This document shows, piece by piece, positions 36,771 through 49,200 of a stretch of 64,000 nt of DNA. Source of the DNA: Mytilisepta virgata (lineage: Eukaryota > Mollusca > Bivalvia > Mytilida > Mytilidae). Numbering within the stretch: position 1 is the stretch's first letter; the number at the start of each line of letters is the position of its first letter. Under the pieces are notes generated by a model. The model ran no database searches and was not told the DNA's origin. It saw only the letters and a program-made list of their open reading frames with translations. Where the stretch lies: assembly GCA_028015205.1 (NCBI GenBank), contig CM051517.1, positions 40,435,135-40,499,134 on the forward strand, given 5' to 3'. A program made the position numbers and the translations under genes.

Positions 36771-39263
36771 GGGTGTGACTAAACATCGAGTTCGAGTTCG
36801 ACTTAAAGTTAGAGTTAGAGTTCGAGTTAGAGTTCGAGTTAAAGTTAGAGTTCGAGTTGAAGTTCGAGTTAGAGTTCGAGTTATAATTCGAGTTCGAGTT
36901 GAAGTTTGAGTGAACTCGAGATATTAATTTCTTATGTCATTTATCGAGTTACATTACGAGTTAGAGTTACAGTTCGAGTTAAAGTTCGAGTTAAGATAAA
37001 GGCACTTGTTCCTGGTACAAATTTTTTTCTAATACGGAAATCAGTGACGAATTGGAAGTGTTGTTCAACAGACATTTACAGTTCACATGATAAAATGCTG
37101 CTACGTGGGCCTTTAGAAGGCTTCATCTGCTAATAATATGTAATTTTTAATTTGTTAATAAAATTTCAATGAGAATTAAAGCCTTCTTTTATTCCGGGTG
37201 TAGACCATCAATCCTAGCAAAACAAGTCAACCAGACTCTACCATATGATCTTCAACATATGGACGGAGGTATATACACTATATTTGCCCCAAATTTAGAA
37301 AAATGTGAACATGACATACCAAGCCTACAAGTACTCTATACTACAAACAATATTTCAAACAAACAAGAGGCTACAAGAGGCATATATAAGCTCGCCCGTA
37401 AGGGGACAACATTTAACTTCAAAAATGGGGGGGGGGGGGGGTGTTTTTTTTAATATTGGTTTGAAATTTTTTTTTCAAAGTATGGAGACAAATTTATTTA
37501 TTTTTTACTACAATCAAACCAAATTATTTTTTTTCTTACCAAGTCGAATCAGAAATTTTTTTTTAGCAATGCCCAGAAAGTAGCAGTAAATAAAACTGGT
37601 TTATACTATGAATTTGTTTTTATAATAAAACATTTGCATATTTCTGATATGTTAATGACTTTTATTTTGTTTTTGTATATTAATTCTTTAAAATAGAATA
37701 TAACATCATTTCCTCTGTACTTTGTATTTTATTATAACAATTATAATTCCACACAATAATGAGTAGACACACATTGGGTATATGTACATGTATGCATATT
37801 TAAACTAGAGGCTCAGAGGCCTGCATGAGCCTGTATCGTTCACCTGGCAGAAACAAGAATTGCCCATGGCGGCCATCTTTGTCACATGATCTAAACAAAA
37901 TGAGAAAAGTTTGTAAAAAACCTCCCACAGATGCTTCATGTCAAGTATCGTTTCATTTGGCCAAGCTGTTTCAGAGAAGAAGATTTCATTATATCAGCCT
38001 ATCAAAAACAAGAATTGTCCATGGCAGCGCTTGTCGTCCAACCAGGATGTAAAAGATTCATTTCATAAGACTTTCCAAACGGATACTTCCTGTCAAGTTT
38101 GGCTGACAGTTTTGGCCAAATATTTCCAGATTGTTTTTAAATCAACCAATGAGAAAAAAGAATTGCCCATGGCGGCCATGTTTGTTGCCCGATCGGGACG
38201 AAATGAGGAAACTTTGTAAATAACCTCCCATAGATGTTTTCCTGTCAAGATTTTTATATATCAGCCAATAAGAAACAAGAACTGCCCATGGTGGCCATAT
38301 TTGTAGTCCTATCGGGAAAAAATGAGGAGGCTTTGTGCAGAACCTCTAATAGATGCTTCCTGTCAGGTTTCATTCCATTTGGCCAAGCAGTTCCAGAAAA
38401 GAAAAAAAAAATCAACCAATGAGAAACAAGAATTGCCCATGATGATACGATTTCTACAAAAAATTAAATGCAAGTAGATCTTGTCCTTCTGGTTGTTTTT
38501 AACTTGCCAGATTTTCTCTAAAAGACATTTCTTCTGAGATAATATTCCAAACTACTGTCTGACCCATATGCTCTATTTTTAGTAACATAGGCAATGTGGT
38601 TTGGCTTCCGCATCAGTCAAATACGCAATATAAAAAAACAATAAACAATAAAATGGTTCCTATTCACAACGGTTATATTATTTAGAAGGATATAGTTTTG
38701 TAACACAAATCCCACAATTCATTGTACGGATTATTTTAAGGAAGTTTTGGAAAAAAACAACTTTTTTTTTAATTATACAGGATCTACATGCATTTGATAG
38801 CTACATCCGGTGTCCAGACGATTATAAACGGCGAAGAATAAAAATCTACGCAGTAAAACTTAATCCCCAAAAAAAGGGGGTACTCTCCAAAATGTTCTGC
38901 ACTTAGGCTAGTACTATTTATTCTCGATTTTACTATATTGTTTAGGGGTCCCAAAAATTGCAGGTATTGGGGGGGTACGTTCAAAAAGAAAAATAATAGC
39001 GTATTTTTCTGGGTCTGAAAAGTGTAGAGATATCAATATGGGGGTGTCAACAAATTTACCTATTTTTTATGAGCTTATGTACAGGCAATTTTTTTACCTC
39101 CCCCCTAAACTTAATCCGTAACTCGAATTTTAACTCGACATGCAACTCGATAGATGACATTAGAAATCAATATCTCGAGTTAACTCGAAGATTAACTGGA
39201 ACTCTAACTCGAACTCTAACTCGAACTTTAACTCTAACTCGAACTCGATGTTTAGTCACACCC
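36771..39263. mobile_element. Long-TIR non-autonomous DNA transposon with hexamer arms
   Basis: Both ends read GGGTGTGACTAAACATCGAG inward, then GAGTTC/GAGTTA hexamer arrays, then a shared ACTCGAGATATT..TTTCT and TATCGAGTT. The left arm is ~36,771-37,001 and the right ~39,115-39,263, unequal because hexamer number differs. Flanks ATTCATTTG and ATTAATTTG (36,762-36,770; 39,264-39,272) match at 8 of 9 positions, as expected for a 9-bp target duplication (Mutator-like) with one change. The interior (poly-G at 37,426; a family B-like segment) encodes no transposase. Confidence 0.72.
37805..38450 (+). repeat. Family B-like segment with ~130-bp tandem cores
   Basis: It starts GAGGCTCAGAGGCCTGCATG then GAGCCTGTATCGTTCACCTG. 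About five cores follow, each with AAACAAGAATTGCCCATGG, GATGCTTCCTGTCAAG and TTTGGCCAAGC. It lies inside the long-TIR transposon. The core differs from that of the other family B copies. Confidence 0.6.
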
Positions 39264-39422
39264 ATTAATTTGCGTACGAGTCGGAGGCAGGCCTTGTTCG
39301 TAAAATCAGTATATGCTTTAATAAAGACCTATGCCACCTATATATGGTCATATATTAATTCAAATTTGTATTAAAATCGATTGATCTGAAAAAAGACGGT
39401 TGTTAAGGTGGGAAATGGAAGT

Positions 39423-39508
39423 AGAGGGGCGGGAGAAAGGAGAGAGGGGGTGGGACAAAGGAGAGAGGGGGCGGGAGAAAGGAGACGAGGGGCGGGAGAA
39501 AGGAGAAA
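39423..39508 (+). repeat. GGGCGGGAGAAAGGAGA minisatellite, right tract
   Basis: About four to five ~19-bp units with the same repeat unit as at 35.9 kb, ending before CCCCCCTTTCCACCCCCTC. Confidence 0.85.
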
Positions 39509-39930
39509 GGTACCCCCCTTTCCACCCCCTCATAATACATGTAATAATGCGCTGCATTAAAAATGTTTCAGGTAGTGGTAAATTTCGTTAGTTTTAAAAT
39601 ACTAACCTTTTTTCAAGTCCAGTGATCAAGTGATTTGTTTAGTGCTACGATATTAATATTAATTAAACGGTTTGGGCAATTTATATATATATATTTTTTT
39701 TTCTGGGATATAAAGCTGCCTCAGTCTAATAAATGAAGGACACGTCAGGGAGGACAAATGTCCACTTCTTAGTGTTGAAACACACCCACCAAACCCTACA
39801 AATAAATTGACTTAAAAAATTCATGAGTGTTTTTGTCTTGTAAAATCAGAGCACTAATGAACAAAGCGGGCGGAATATTCTGATCTCTACCAACTACAGG
39901 TCAGCTTTAGATTGATGTCCATTTTTGTCA

Positions 39931-39994
39931 GTTTGCGATTTTATATATATATAACGTCTCTTTAGTCTATTTTATATGTTATTTAGAGTTTGCG

Positions 39995-40027
<33 letters not shown>

Positions 40028-40061
40028 ACGTCTCTTTAGTCTATTTTATATGTTATTTAGA
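39931..40061. repeat. Tandem duplication with AT microsatellite upstream of SAXO
   Basis: Two units of GTTTGCGATTTT, an AT run, then ACGTCTCTTTAGTC and TATTTTATATGTTATTTAGA. The second unit carries the longer AT run (~40,000-40,026). It ends ~200 bp upstream of the SAXO start codon. Confidence 0.75.
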
Positions 40062-40264
40062 AATGTCTGTTTGAATTATATAATGGTCCCTTTGTTTATT
40101 TTAGTCATATCAATTTCCCGCGTCTTTTACTTCCCTTTGACAGGTTGTTACCAGTTGCCATCCACCATTTTGATCAACACCTGGCAGGTGCGCTTGACGA
40201 CGTATTGGCTATTTGGATATAACCGAAGAAAAACATATAACGGGTGTACATTATAAAGTATAAA

Positions 40265-40296
40265 ATGACGACCAAATGTTATGAATGCACCTGTGG
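40265..40296 (+). CDS. SAXO: SAXO exon 1 (start codon)
   Basis: 32 bp, MTTKCYECTC plus GG, donor GG/GTAAGT. Its phase (2) and the resulting CTCGKH junction fit exon 2, and the cysteine pattern fits the family's N-terminus. It is followed by a ~4.9-kb intron. Confidence 0.85.
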
Positions 40297-43200
40297 GTAA
40301 GTTTTCGAAGAGCTAGAGAAAACCAAAGCCCAAACGCACAAAAACAATAGTTAAGATTGAAAACTGATTATTTAAAATAGACAAAATTTTAAACAGCAAA
40401 GGAGCACTAAATAGTCAAGAAGGTTCATTTGAAAAAGGCAAGACAACCACTCCTCTATGCACACACCTATAAAGAATCAATAAAGGCTATTTGGAGAATA
40501 TTTTTAAGGGCCAGAGTGCAGTTTTACTACTGTAATATAATTTGCCATAAGGACACCAATTCATTGCCAACTGATCGTTGCTTATTTAGTTTATGTTCAC
40601 CTTAAAATACTATAAATGCACAGGTTTTCCATACATAATTATTTGAATTTGAAACTATGGTACATTTATTACAATGTGTGTGGTGAAATAAAATGTGATA
40701 TTTCACCCAGTGAAGGAAACAGGATGTTCCATCGTCCTTGGTTGTTTTGGCCATGGTTTATTTGTCGATTCTCATCAACTGGTTAACAGGATATAGGTTT
40801 AATAAATGTTGTTACCTTACATAATTATTTTTAAAAATATAATTTTTAGAGTACAATTACAAAAGATTTTCACTTAATTTTTGATTTTATAAAAATTTAA
40901 TTTGTATATCTATTAAACTTAGTGATTGCACAATAAATATTAGGATATCCAAGGGACACCAACATACAAAATAAAATAGATGTTTTGATAGTGATTACAT
41001 TTAAATATTAGAAATTTACAGTGGGATCTATAATTAATAAATTTTATTAAAAAATGTTCATTTATATAAATCGGCACAGGACATTTTAGTGGATTGATAG
41101 GACAATTGAGCTGAAAAAATGGACCTTTTAGTGGAAATTTTTGGACATTTTAGTGGAAGATTCAACGGACAATTTAGCGGAATTTAAAATATTAGGTAGA
41201 CATTTTAGCGGAAGAGTTTAATCTTTTTTAAGCATCTGTCTCTTCCGTTAGCCAGACAAGCGAAAGTGGGATTTTGATAATTTTATAATGTATTTTACAC
41301 AAGTAAGATTTTTAATACGAGTACAGATATATTACTTAAATAAACATACATGTAGGTGTAGCAATAGTTAAAAATCAGGGGAGGTAATAAATGTTCAAAT
41401 GGAAAGTTTTTTTACCCTTTTCAAAGATCTTGATACAGAGTTGATCATGAAAGTGATATGTAAATTACCCATTTAATGTCTGTCTTCTGTCACATTCTAC
41501 AATATAATTGTATCTCCCAAGTATATAGAGGGTTGAAAAGACTTTTATCATTAAGATAATTGTTAAAATTTTGATGACTCAGAATTCTGATTAATAATCA
41601 AATTAAATTAAATATTATAGTACATGCAATTATTTCATTTTAAGAATATTTAAAAAAAAAATGCAAGTTAGCATCATGTTTTTAAAAAGAAAAATTTATT
41701 TAGAAGTATCTTTATGGACACTTCTGTATATTTAGCTGCAAAAATGATAGTTGAAACAATTTTAAACTTAACAAAATATGCTTTTTTTGTTGGTTGATTG
41801 GCCGTCACACATAATGTAGCATTTTCATAATGATTTTCACAAATCTTGTTTCAATACTGCATTTTTAGGCAAGATATTTCCCTGATAGAGATCACTTTTG
41901 GATTCTAGAAAATTAGAGCTTAAGTGAAAAGAAAATAGAAATTTGTTTAATGCTTTCTGACTTCATTACACATATTTCCAGTTTTGTTAATATCATTTAT
42001 TTAGTCTACAAACTTATTTGGGAACAGACATACATCACATGTATTTATGAAATTGATATAAACCAAATATCATATAAAATAGGTAAGGGTTAGATTGAAG
42101 CAAATTATTATCCTTAACTCTTCATTGTCAATAAAACAGTTATGGTGTTTGTCAAGGGAAATAACCTGCTGAAAATTTGAGTTTTAGAATCAGATTTATG
42201 GTACCAGAAATGAGTTTTTAATAAGTTTCATTCATGTGTTATCTAAAAAATGAGTTGAAGATATGTTACCGATAACTCTTTTTAAATTGGTGAATCTTTT
42301 GAAGTCATTTTCAAATTTTGGTTTGACCATACATGAAATTTCATGAACAACAGGACAATTCTGACTACATGGATAAAATTACTTTGTATCATGTTTATCA
42401 GGTCATAGATTCCTTTTATTAGGTCATTAACTCATTGTCAACATCAGCTTATCATTTTCCAAAATTTATAGGTATAATCATCAGCTAGATTTCTTGAATG
42501 TGTAAGTACCATTCCCACATTATAACTGAGCCCACATCTTGTTTTGCTTATTTAACAAAATGTCCCATTATCCAAGCATCCAATTTTCAAAGTGTATTTT
42601 TAAGCAGATATAACAGTGAGATTTCTCTCAGCATTTGGAACAAATTTTCCAAAATTCCAAAAATCATATCTTTGTTATTCTTAGAGAAATCATAGAAAAG
42701 ATCGTAAATTCAAGTAAGAAAAGAACAAAGTGATAAAACTGTAATTTTCACATTCATACCTTGATCACACAGAGAACTTTATCTATAAAATCAATTAAGG
42801 ATTGTTTTTTCATGCAGGCAATCTAGAGTCTACCAAATTTATAAATCACAACACGCAAGCTTCTGATGTACTCATCATTAGTGTCTCTGTTATTTTGGGA
42901 GTATCTTCAAATATTTTATAGAGACAGTAACAGTTTCTGAATCCTATTTACATTATGTCTGCCTCACCACACTCTTAGGAAAATTAAATTATATTATGCA
43001 TCATTTGGATCAGCTTTACATATCACAGTTTACATTTCAGTTGGCAAATATTTGTGAAACCATCATACAAGTTCTCACTCATCAGTTTTGTTACTTTTTA
43101 CCATATGTTCCTTTTCTCAATAAAAAAAAAACTTGATTCAAATATCTTGAGGATCTTAATTTTTGACACACTTTTAATGTAGATTTTTCATATCCTTTTA

Positions 43201-46200
43201 AAATATTCCAAAGAAAACTTGTAAAGATCAAATTTTTTTGCAATGTAAAGCCATTACTTTGAGGCGAACAACACTATTTAAAGGCAGGTTTACTCCCTTG
43301 AAGAAAAAGTGCATTTTAATTTTTATGACCCCGTGACTAAGTGGTCGGGGCCATATAGTTTTACCCTTGTCATTCCGCAACAAACAGTTATACAGACTTA
43401 TTATGCCCCACCATGAATGTGGCTGGGACTTATAGATTTACCCTTGTCTGTCCCTACGTCCTGATTCGGTTAAGTTTAGCTCCATTTCTCAGAAACCTAT
43501 AGTAATATATCCATGATATTTCACCACTACAGTCCTTTTGTATAGTACAATGTAGTTCAGCAACACTTGGGTCGCTATTACCTACATTTCATGCTTCCGT
43601 GCTTTGTTAAGTTTTGCGTTTAGGTTAATTTCTTTTGAACTAAGCATAGTGTATCAATGAAACTTCATCAGTGGATTTGCCTTGGATAGTAAAGAGCAGT
43701 CATACAATAATTGGGTCATTATGACCTACATTTTACGCTTGAGCGAATTTGGTTAAGTTTTGCGTTTAGGTTAATTTCTTTTGAACTATTAGCATAGTGT
43801 ATCAACGAAACTTCATCTGTGGATGTGTCCCTTGGATAGTACTGATCATTTACACATGATTACCTACATTTTAGGTGGGGCATCCGTGTCTTACAGACAC
43901 AATTTCTAGTTTCTAAACACCTTCAGGTATTGAGCTGATTTTTGGTATGTGAGTCTACCATGATGAGTTACAGATCAAGTTTATGTTTCATTTTGCTCCA
44001 CTGATTTTTGCTGAAATTACGGACTTTGGACTGAAAATTTTGTGAAATAACAGTTATACGGACTTTTTTTCAAACAACTTCAGGTATTGAGCTGATTTTT
44101 GATATGTGAGTCTACCATGATGGGTTACAGATTGAATTTACGTTTCGTACCACTCTGCTGGTTTTTGCCGAAATTACGGGCCTTTCAGTATTAAATTTCC
44201 ACGTCTAAAAATGGGTTGCGACACCCAGTTTACCTAAAAATTAAATTGGTAACTTCCATTTCAGCTGATGATAAAATCAAATCCACTAAAATATACATTC
44301 CAAAAAATAAACTATAATATACAATATTTGGAGATATTGACAAAGTACCAAGAAAATTGTTTTTCAGGCATCTTTTAGTAAAAAAATAATTGTAGAAAAC
44401 TGACACAGATACATTTGAAATATTTTAGTTAATGATATGGACCAACCATTTTCAAGTTTTGCATTACTTATGTAAATGATTATTTTATTGAAGTATTAAG
44501 GTTTCATATTTAAATCAGGTTCCAGAATATTGTTGAAACTCAATTTAAATGAATTGGCCTGTGTAAACACCTTGTTTTAACGCGTGTTCTTATTGACTTT
44601 TAACACAGATCTGGATCAGCTAATGATCCGTAGCGTGGATTAGGCATTAATTCTCCAACATGCTTTAAATTCAAATAGATTTTAGTAGATTAACCTAGAT
44701 ATGGTTTGTTTTGATTGGTTAAATAATAGTTCTTTAGAACACAATTTATCTGCCATCAAAAATTTAATTACGATGAAAATTTAATATACAAATATTTGTG
44801 TTCCCAATTTGCAAAGGTTCTAATATGTCTTAGGTTAGTTGTTAGATAGAAAGTGGATGTCAAGACCTATTGAATGAAAAATTTTATTTAAAAAATTGAA
44901 CTTGGGGAAACTTTTTTTCCCCATATTTTCTTGTTATCTGTCAGTCCATACAGAATTTATATGTGAAGGTTAAAATTAAAAAAATTAAAGAATATACATG
45001 AAGACATAAATTTTTGCATTTAAGTTTGAACTGGAGAACAATTTTCTGTAATATGTATTAATTGAAAAATTTGTTAGTAGTATAATGATGTGAGATTTTT
45101 CTCTTTGTTGAAGGCCCCACTTTGAGATGAAGAACAGTAATAAAAGTACTATTTTTTAATGATTGGTTATAATTATGTTCTTTCTTAATTTCTGAAGTAT
45201 GTTTTTTTAGGAAACATCTCAAACCACATGTACATACAGATGTTATTGGTCGAGGAGATCCTTCCTCCAAGTCAACAGAGTACAACCAAACATACAAACA
45301 GCACCCTATTAATTTAAGGGAGAGCTTCAAGCCAAATCAAGAGGCTCTTAAAGGTGGAGCTTTTGAAGATAGAACCACAAATAGGTAAATAATTTTACAT
45401 GTATGATCAGTTCACAGAGAGTTTTGATAAAATGTAAATCAGATCATAAATGTTTTATTAAATCATTTTTCATATTTCTCTACAATGCAATTAATGTCAG
45501 ATTCCATATTCACGTGGAGAAAAAAATGTTTGAAATATAATTTATCAATTTTGTATTTAATAGAACATTAATGGGAAGAGACAAATTCCAATATATTCGT
45601 GTCATAAATTTAGTCAATCCCTTTAAACTACCACCTTACAGATCAGACATGATGGTGTTGTAAATGTGAGGTATTATCTTTTGAAATAAAGGAAAATGAT
45701 AAAGCTTGTGAACATGAAATAACTTGTATACCGAGATAAATTTCATTTTGAATTTTTTTCTTAGGCCATGAAAAAATTCCTTTGTTTCTGCTAATCTGGC
45801 AAATCATTCTTTTTTGTAGTGTACTCTTAATGAGCAATGTCTTTCTATGGTTAAATTGTTAATATTTTTGGAAAATTGAAATGTTTGCCTTCTTACCATT
45901 TCTAAATAACTTTAAGCCTGTTAGCAGAAACATTGGTATTTTTTTTTTTTTTTTTGCTTTTGTGACATAACTTTCTTATTCATATTATGTATTGTACAAT
46001 TAACAATGAGTTGCATTAAGAGCAGAAGACACTGAGTTATGTTGAAAACTTCATGGTGACTTAGATAAATATACCAACTAACATACTATTACTTTGTGCA
46101 AAACTATATCAGGTGTATATGTTTATAGACATGTTCGTTATTTATTCAATTTCATCCCCTTTTAACCATTATAAACAATTTGTCGTGGTTGTATTGAAAA

Positions 46201-49200
46201 AATTCATTTGTTAACGTATGTTGAAATATTCTAAGGAAGAATTTGTGTTTTTGTAGACAAGATTATATACAGCATCCATTAGAGAAGCCATTTGTAAGAG
46301 TTCCAGATCAATACCACAGACCACAAGGGGCAATGGATGGAATGACATCCTACAATAAAGATTTTACGAGTTAGTGTAAATTAGAGATTGTAACTATCTT
46401 TCTGTAAGAATGATAAATTTTCTCTGGTTACAGACTGTAAAAATTTTAAAAAATAGATGGAAAATAAGAATGGATGCCATTACAGAAAAAATCTTGTTAC
46501 AAAACAAGGGATTCTAGAGAAAAACTAATATCATAATCGGAAAGATCATACACAATTTGGTTTTATACTGAAAGTTTAAAACTTGAAATTAAATTCTAAA
46601 TGAGAATCATTTATTAGATTTCTTTTTATAAGCAATTTATTTTTATTAAATTTTCCGTCCAAATCTGGGAAGTTTGATGTTTTTTTGACATCTGGAGATT
46701 ATGATGTTGACGAAATGTACAGTGACGTAATGTTTTGTGTCACGTGATATAAGACTATAATAATCAGTCATTGTCTAAGATGTGAGATTGGACATTTCCA
46801 CCCAAGGGTTCATATTTTCAAGTCAGAAACGAGGCTCTGATGATAGAAAATGTTAACCCGAGGCTTGAATTGTCCAATCTCACATTTTTTACCATGACTG
46901 ATTGTTTTTCTCACATTTCTCTGCTGAAAATTAAAGGTTATAAACATGGCTGCCACATGACACAAAAATGTGTTCTGTTAAACTAGGCGACCTAGTGCAA
47001 AATAAATGCTATATTCGAAAAGATCGTAAGCGTTTTGTTTTTGTACCAAATGTACAAAACTTTAAAAACATCTTTTAGGTTGCGTTTCAGGAGTTTTCAA
47101 ATTGAAGAGATGTTAATATTGACGTCTTACCATTTGTGCAAAGTTGTGTTTTTTCTTACGTTTTAGCATTGTGACATGACATTTTTTTGCATTGTTACAT
47201 AAAGGTAGGTTGTGATGTGAGATGCATGATACTCACACTGCTGTCTCACATGGAATATAACTGTCCCAAACACATAGAAATGTGAGAAAATGATATTCCA
47301 CATGCGTGTCTTACACCGGCAAACTTTGTCTTCAACTGCTTATAATGAGAGAAATATATTTTCTTCTTAGGACTAGAGGAATTGTAATGTTATAAAATAA
47401 AAATGTTTAGAAATGATAAAGAGATGATTTATAATTTTTTTTTTAAAACTTGAGCGAGTTTTTCATTTTCATCTTGTCTTCCAGCAAAGCCAAGTAGAAA
47501 AGGGACAGTTGCTAAAATTACAGGGTCCTGACTTTGGACAGGTGTATATGAAATTTTGTGGGGGGAAAAATCACATACTTGGGAACTACAGTCAATCATA
47601 AGACAAAGCTTTATAATCAACAAAACTAGAAAAAAAATTGGAAAATGTTGAGCAGTTTTTTGTAAAATGTAGATACTTCCTCACAGAAATATATATAATC
47701 TTTCATCTTGTTGTATTTCACTGTAGTCTGACAATTTCTTCTTTTTTTTAATATGAAAAATAATGTAAATATTTCTAATAAAATTGTTTGTATTTTTTTT
47801 TTCAGAAAAATTTGCTCCCCCTGCAACACAAATAAGACATGATGGTCAGAAAATGCAGGGTGGTAAATTTGAAGGAGAACCTACATACAAATGTAAATAT
47901 CGTAAAATGTAATTTTTTTTAAGTTAATGATGGATCCTCTTTACCACACATGATTTTAATTTTTTTTATTCAGTTGAACAGCTTCGGTGGTCTCATGGTA
48001 GCATACTTTTCTCAAGTTCTTAAGGTTGAGGGTTCTTTCCCGAATCTTGTCAAACCAAAGAAATTAATATTGGTATTTATTGCTTCTCCGCCAAGCAGGC
48101 GGCACCTAGGAGTAAGAACAAAGGACAGGTTACCTCAGCGTCAGTATGTCCGGGTTGGCTGATTTGTCTCCCTGCTATAACTGTTATAACTTGAGATGTG
48201 AGATTTTACTGCATGTTTACAGGAGATGATGTATAGTAGTTATTTTTGCATTTTACTGTAAATAACTCAGTTATCTCCCTTTTAGAATGTAATATTTATG
48301 CACTCTGTAGAATTTGTAATCATAAACTAGATATTGGTGCCATCAGAAATGATGTCAATCCCCGCACTGCACAAGTCAAAAAGCAATTAACAGTGAAAAA
48401 TTAGCAATTTAACAATTTCAGTCTGAAAATTGAAACATTGAATCAAATTTAAAAATTGAAAACCTTATTGCACATCTACACAAATCGAAGAACAATAATA
48501 TACACAAATGAAACCACTGAAACAAAAAATGAATGAGTATTTCCAGAGACAAAGCAAAGTTAGCAATTTCACCATTTTCGGTCCCAAAATGTGATCCCTT
48601 AATAGATTTTCCAAATTAAAAACCTTTTCGCTTATCTACAGAAAATAGAGAACAATATTATATATATAAAAATGAAAGAGGAGTTTAAGGCACAAATTTA
48701 ATTCAATATTTCCGAAATACAACCCCTGTGGGCCTCAAGTTTTCAAAATCAAAATTATAAAACCTTATTGCGCATCTACATAAGTATGTGACAATATTCT
48801 ATAGAAATTGAAAGCATAAAATGAAAAATTAATAAGCAGTTTAGTTTAAATTTCCAGTTTTCGAAATTCGACCCCTGTGTGCCCCTATTTTTGAAAATCA
48901 AAATTCTAAAACCTTATTGTGTATCTGCATATAGTATGTGACAATATGGTATAGAAATTAAATGCGTGACATGAAAAATGAATGAGGAGTTTATGTCACA
49001 AGCTTAATTTCGAAAATCGACCCCTGTTTGCCCCAAATTTTAAAAATCAAAATTCCAAAACCATATTGCACATCTACATACAGTATGTGACAATACTGTA
49101 TAGAAATTAAAGCATAAAACGAAAAATGTATGAGAAGATTAGGTCACAAGTTTAAATTTCCAGTTTTCGAAATTTGACCCCTGTTGGCCCCTATTTTTGA

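Larger units (their letters stand above)
40297..45210. other. SAXO intron 1
   Basis: 4.9 kb. Besides the repeats annotated within it (40,640 and 43,326-44,230), 41,080-41,215 carries about five irregular copies of GGACATTTTAGTGGA. Positions 41,220-43,320 show nothing I can assign. Confidence 0.55.

Noticed and set aside
36724..37133. Val/Arg-rich frames (repeated VRVRV)
   Set aside because: Translation of the GAGTTC hexamer array in the transposon arm, not a protein gene.
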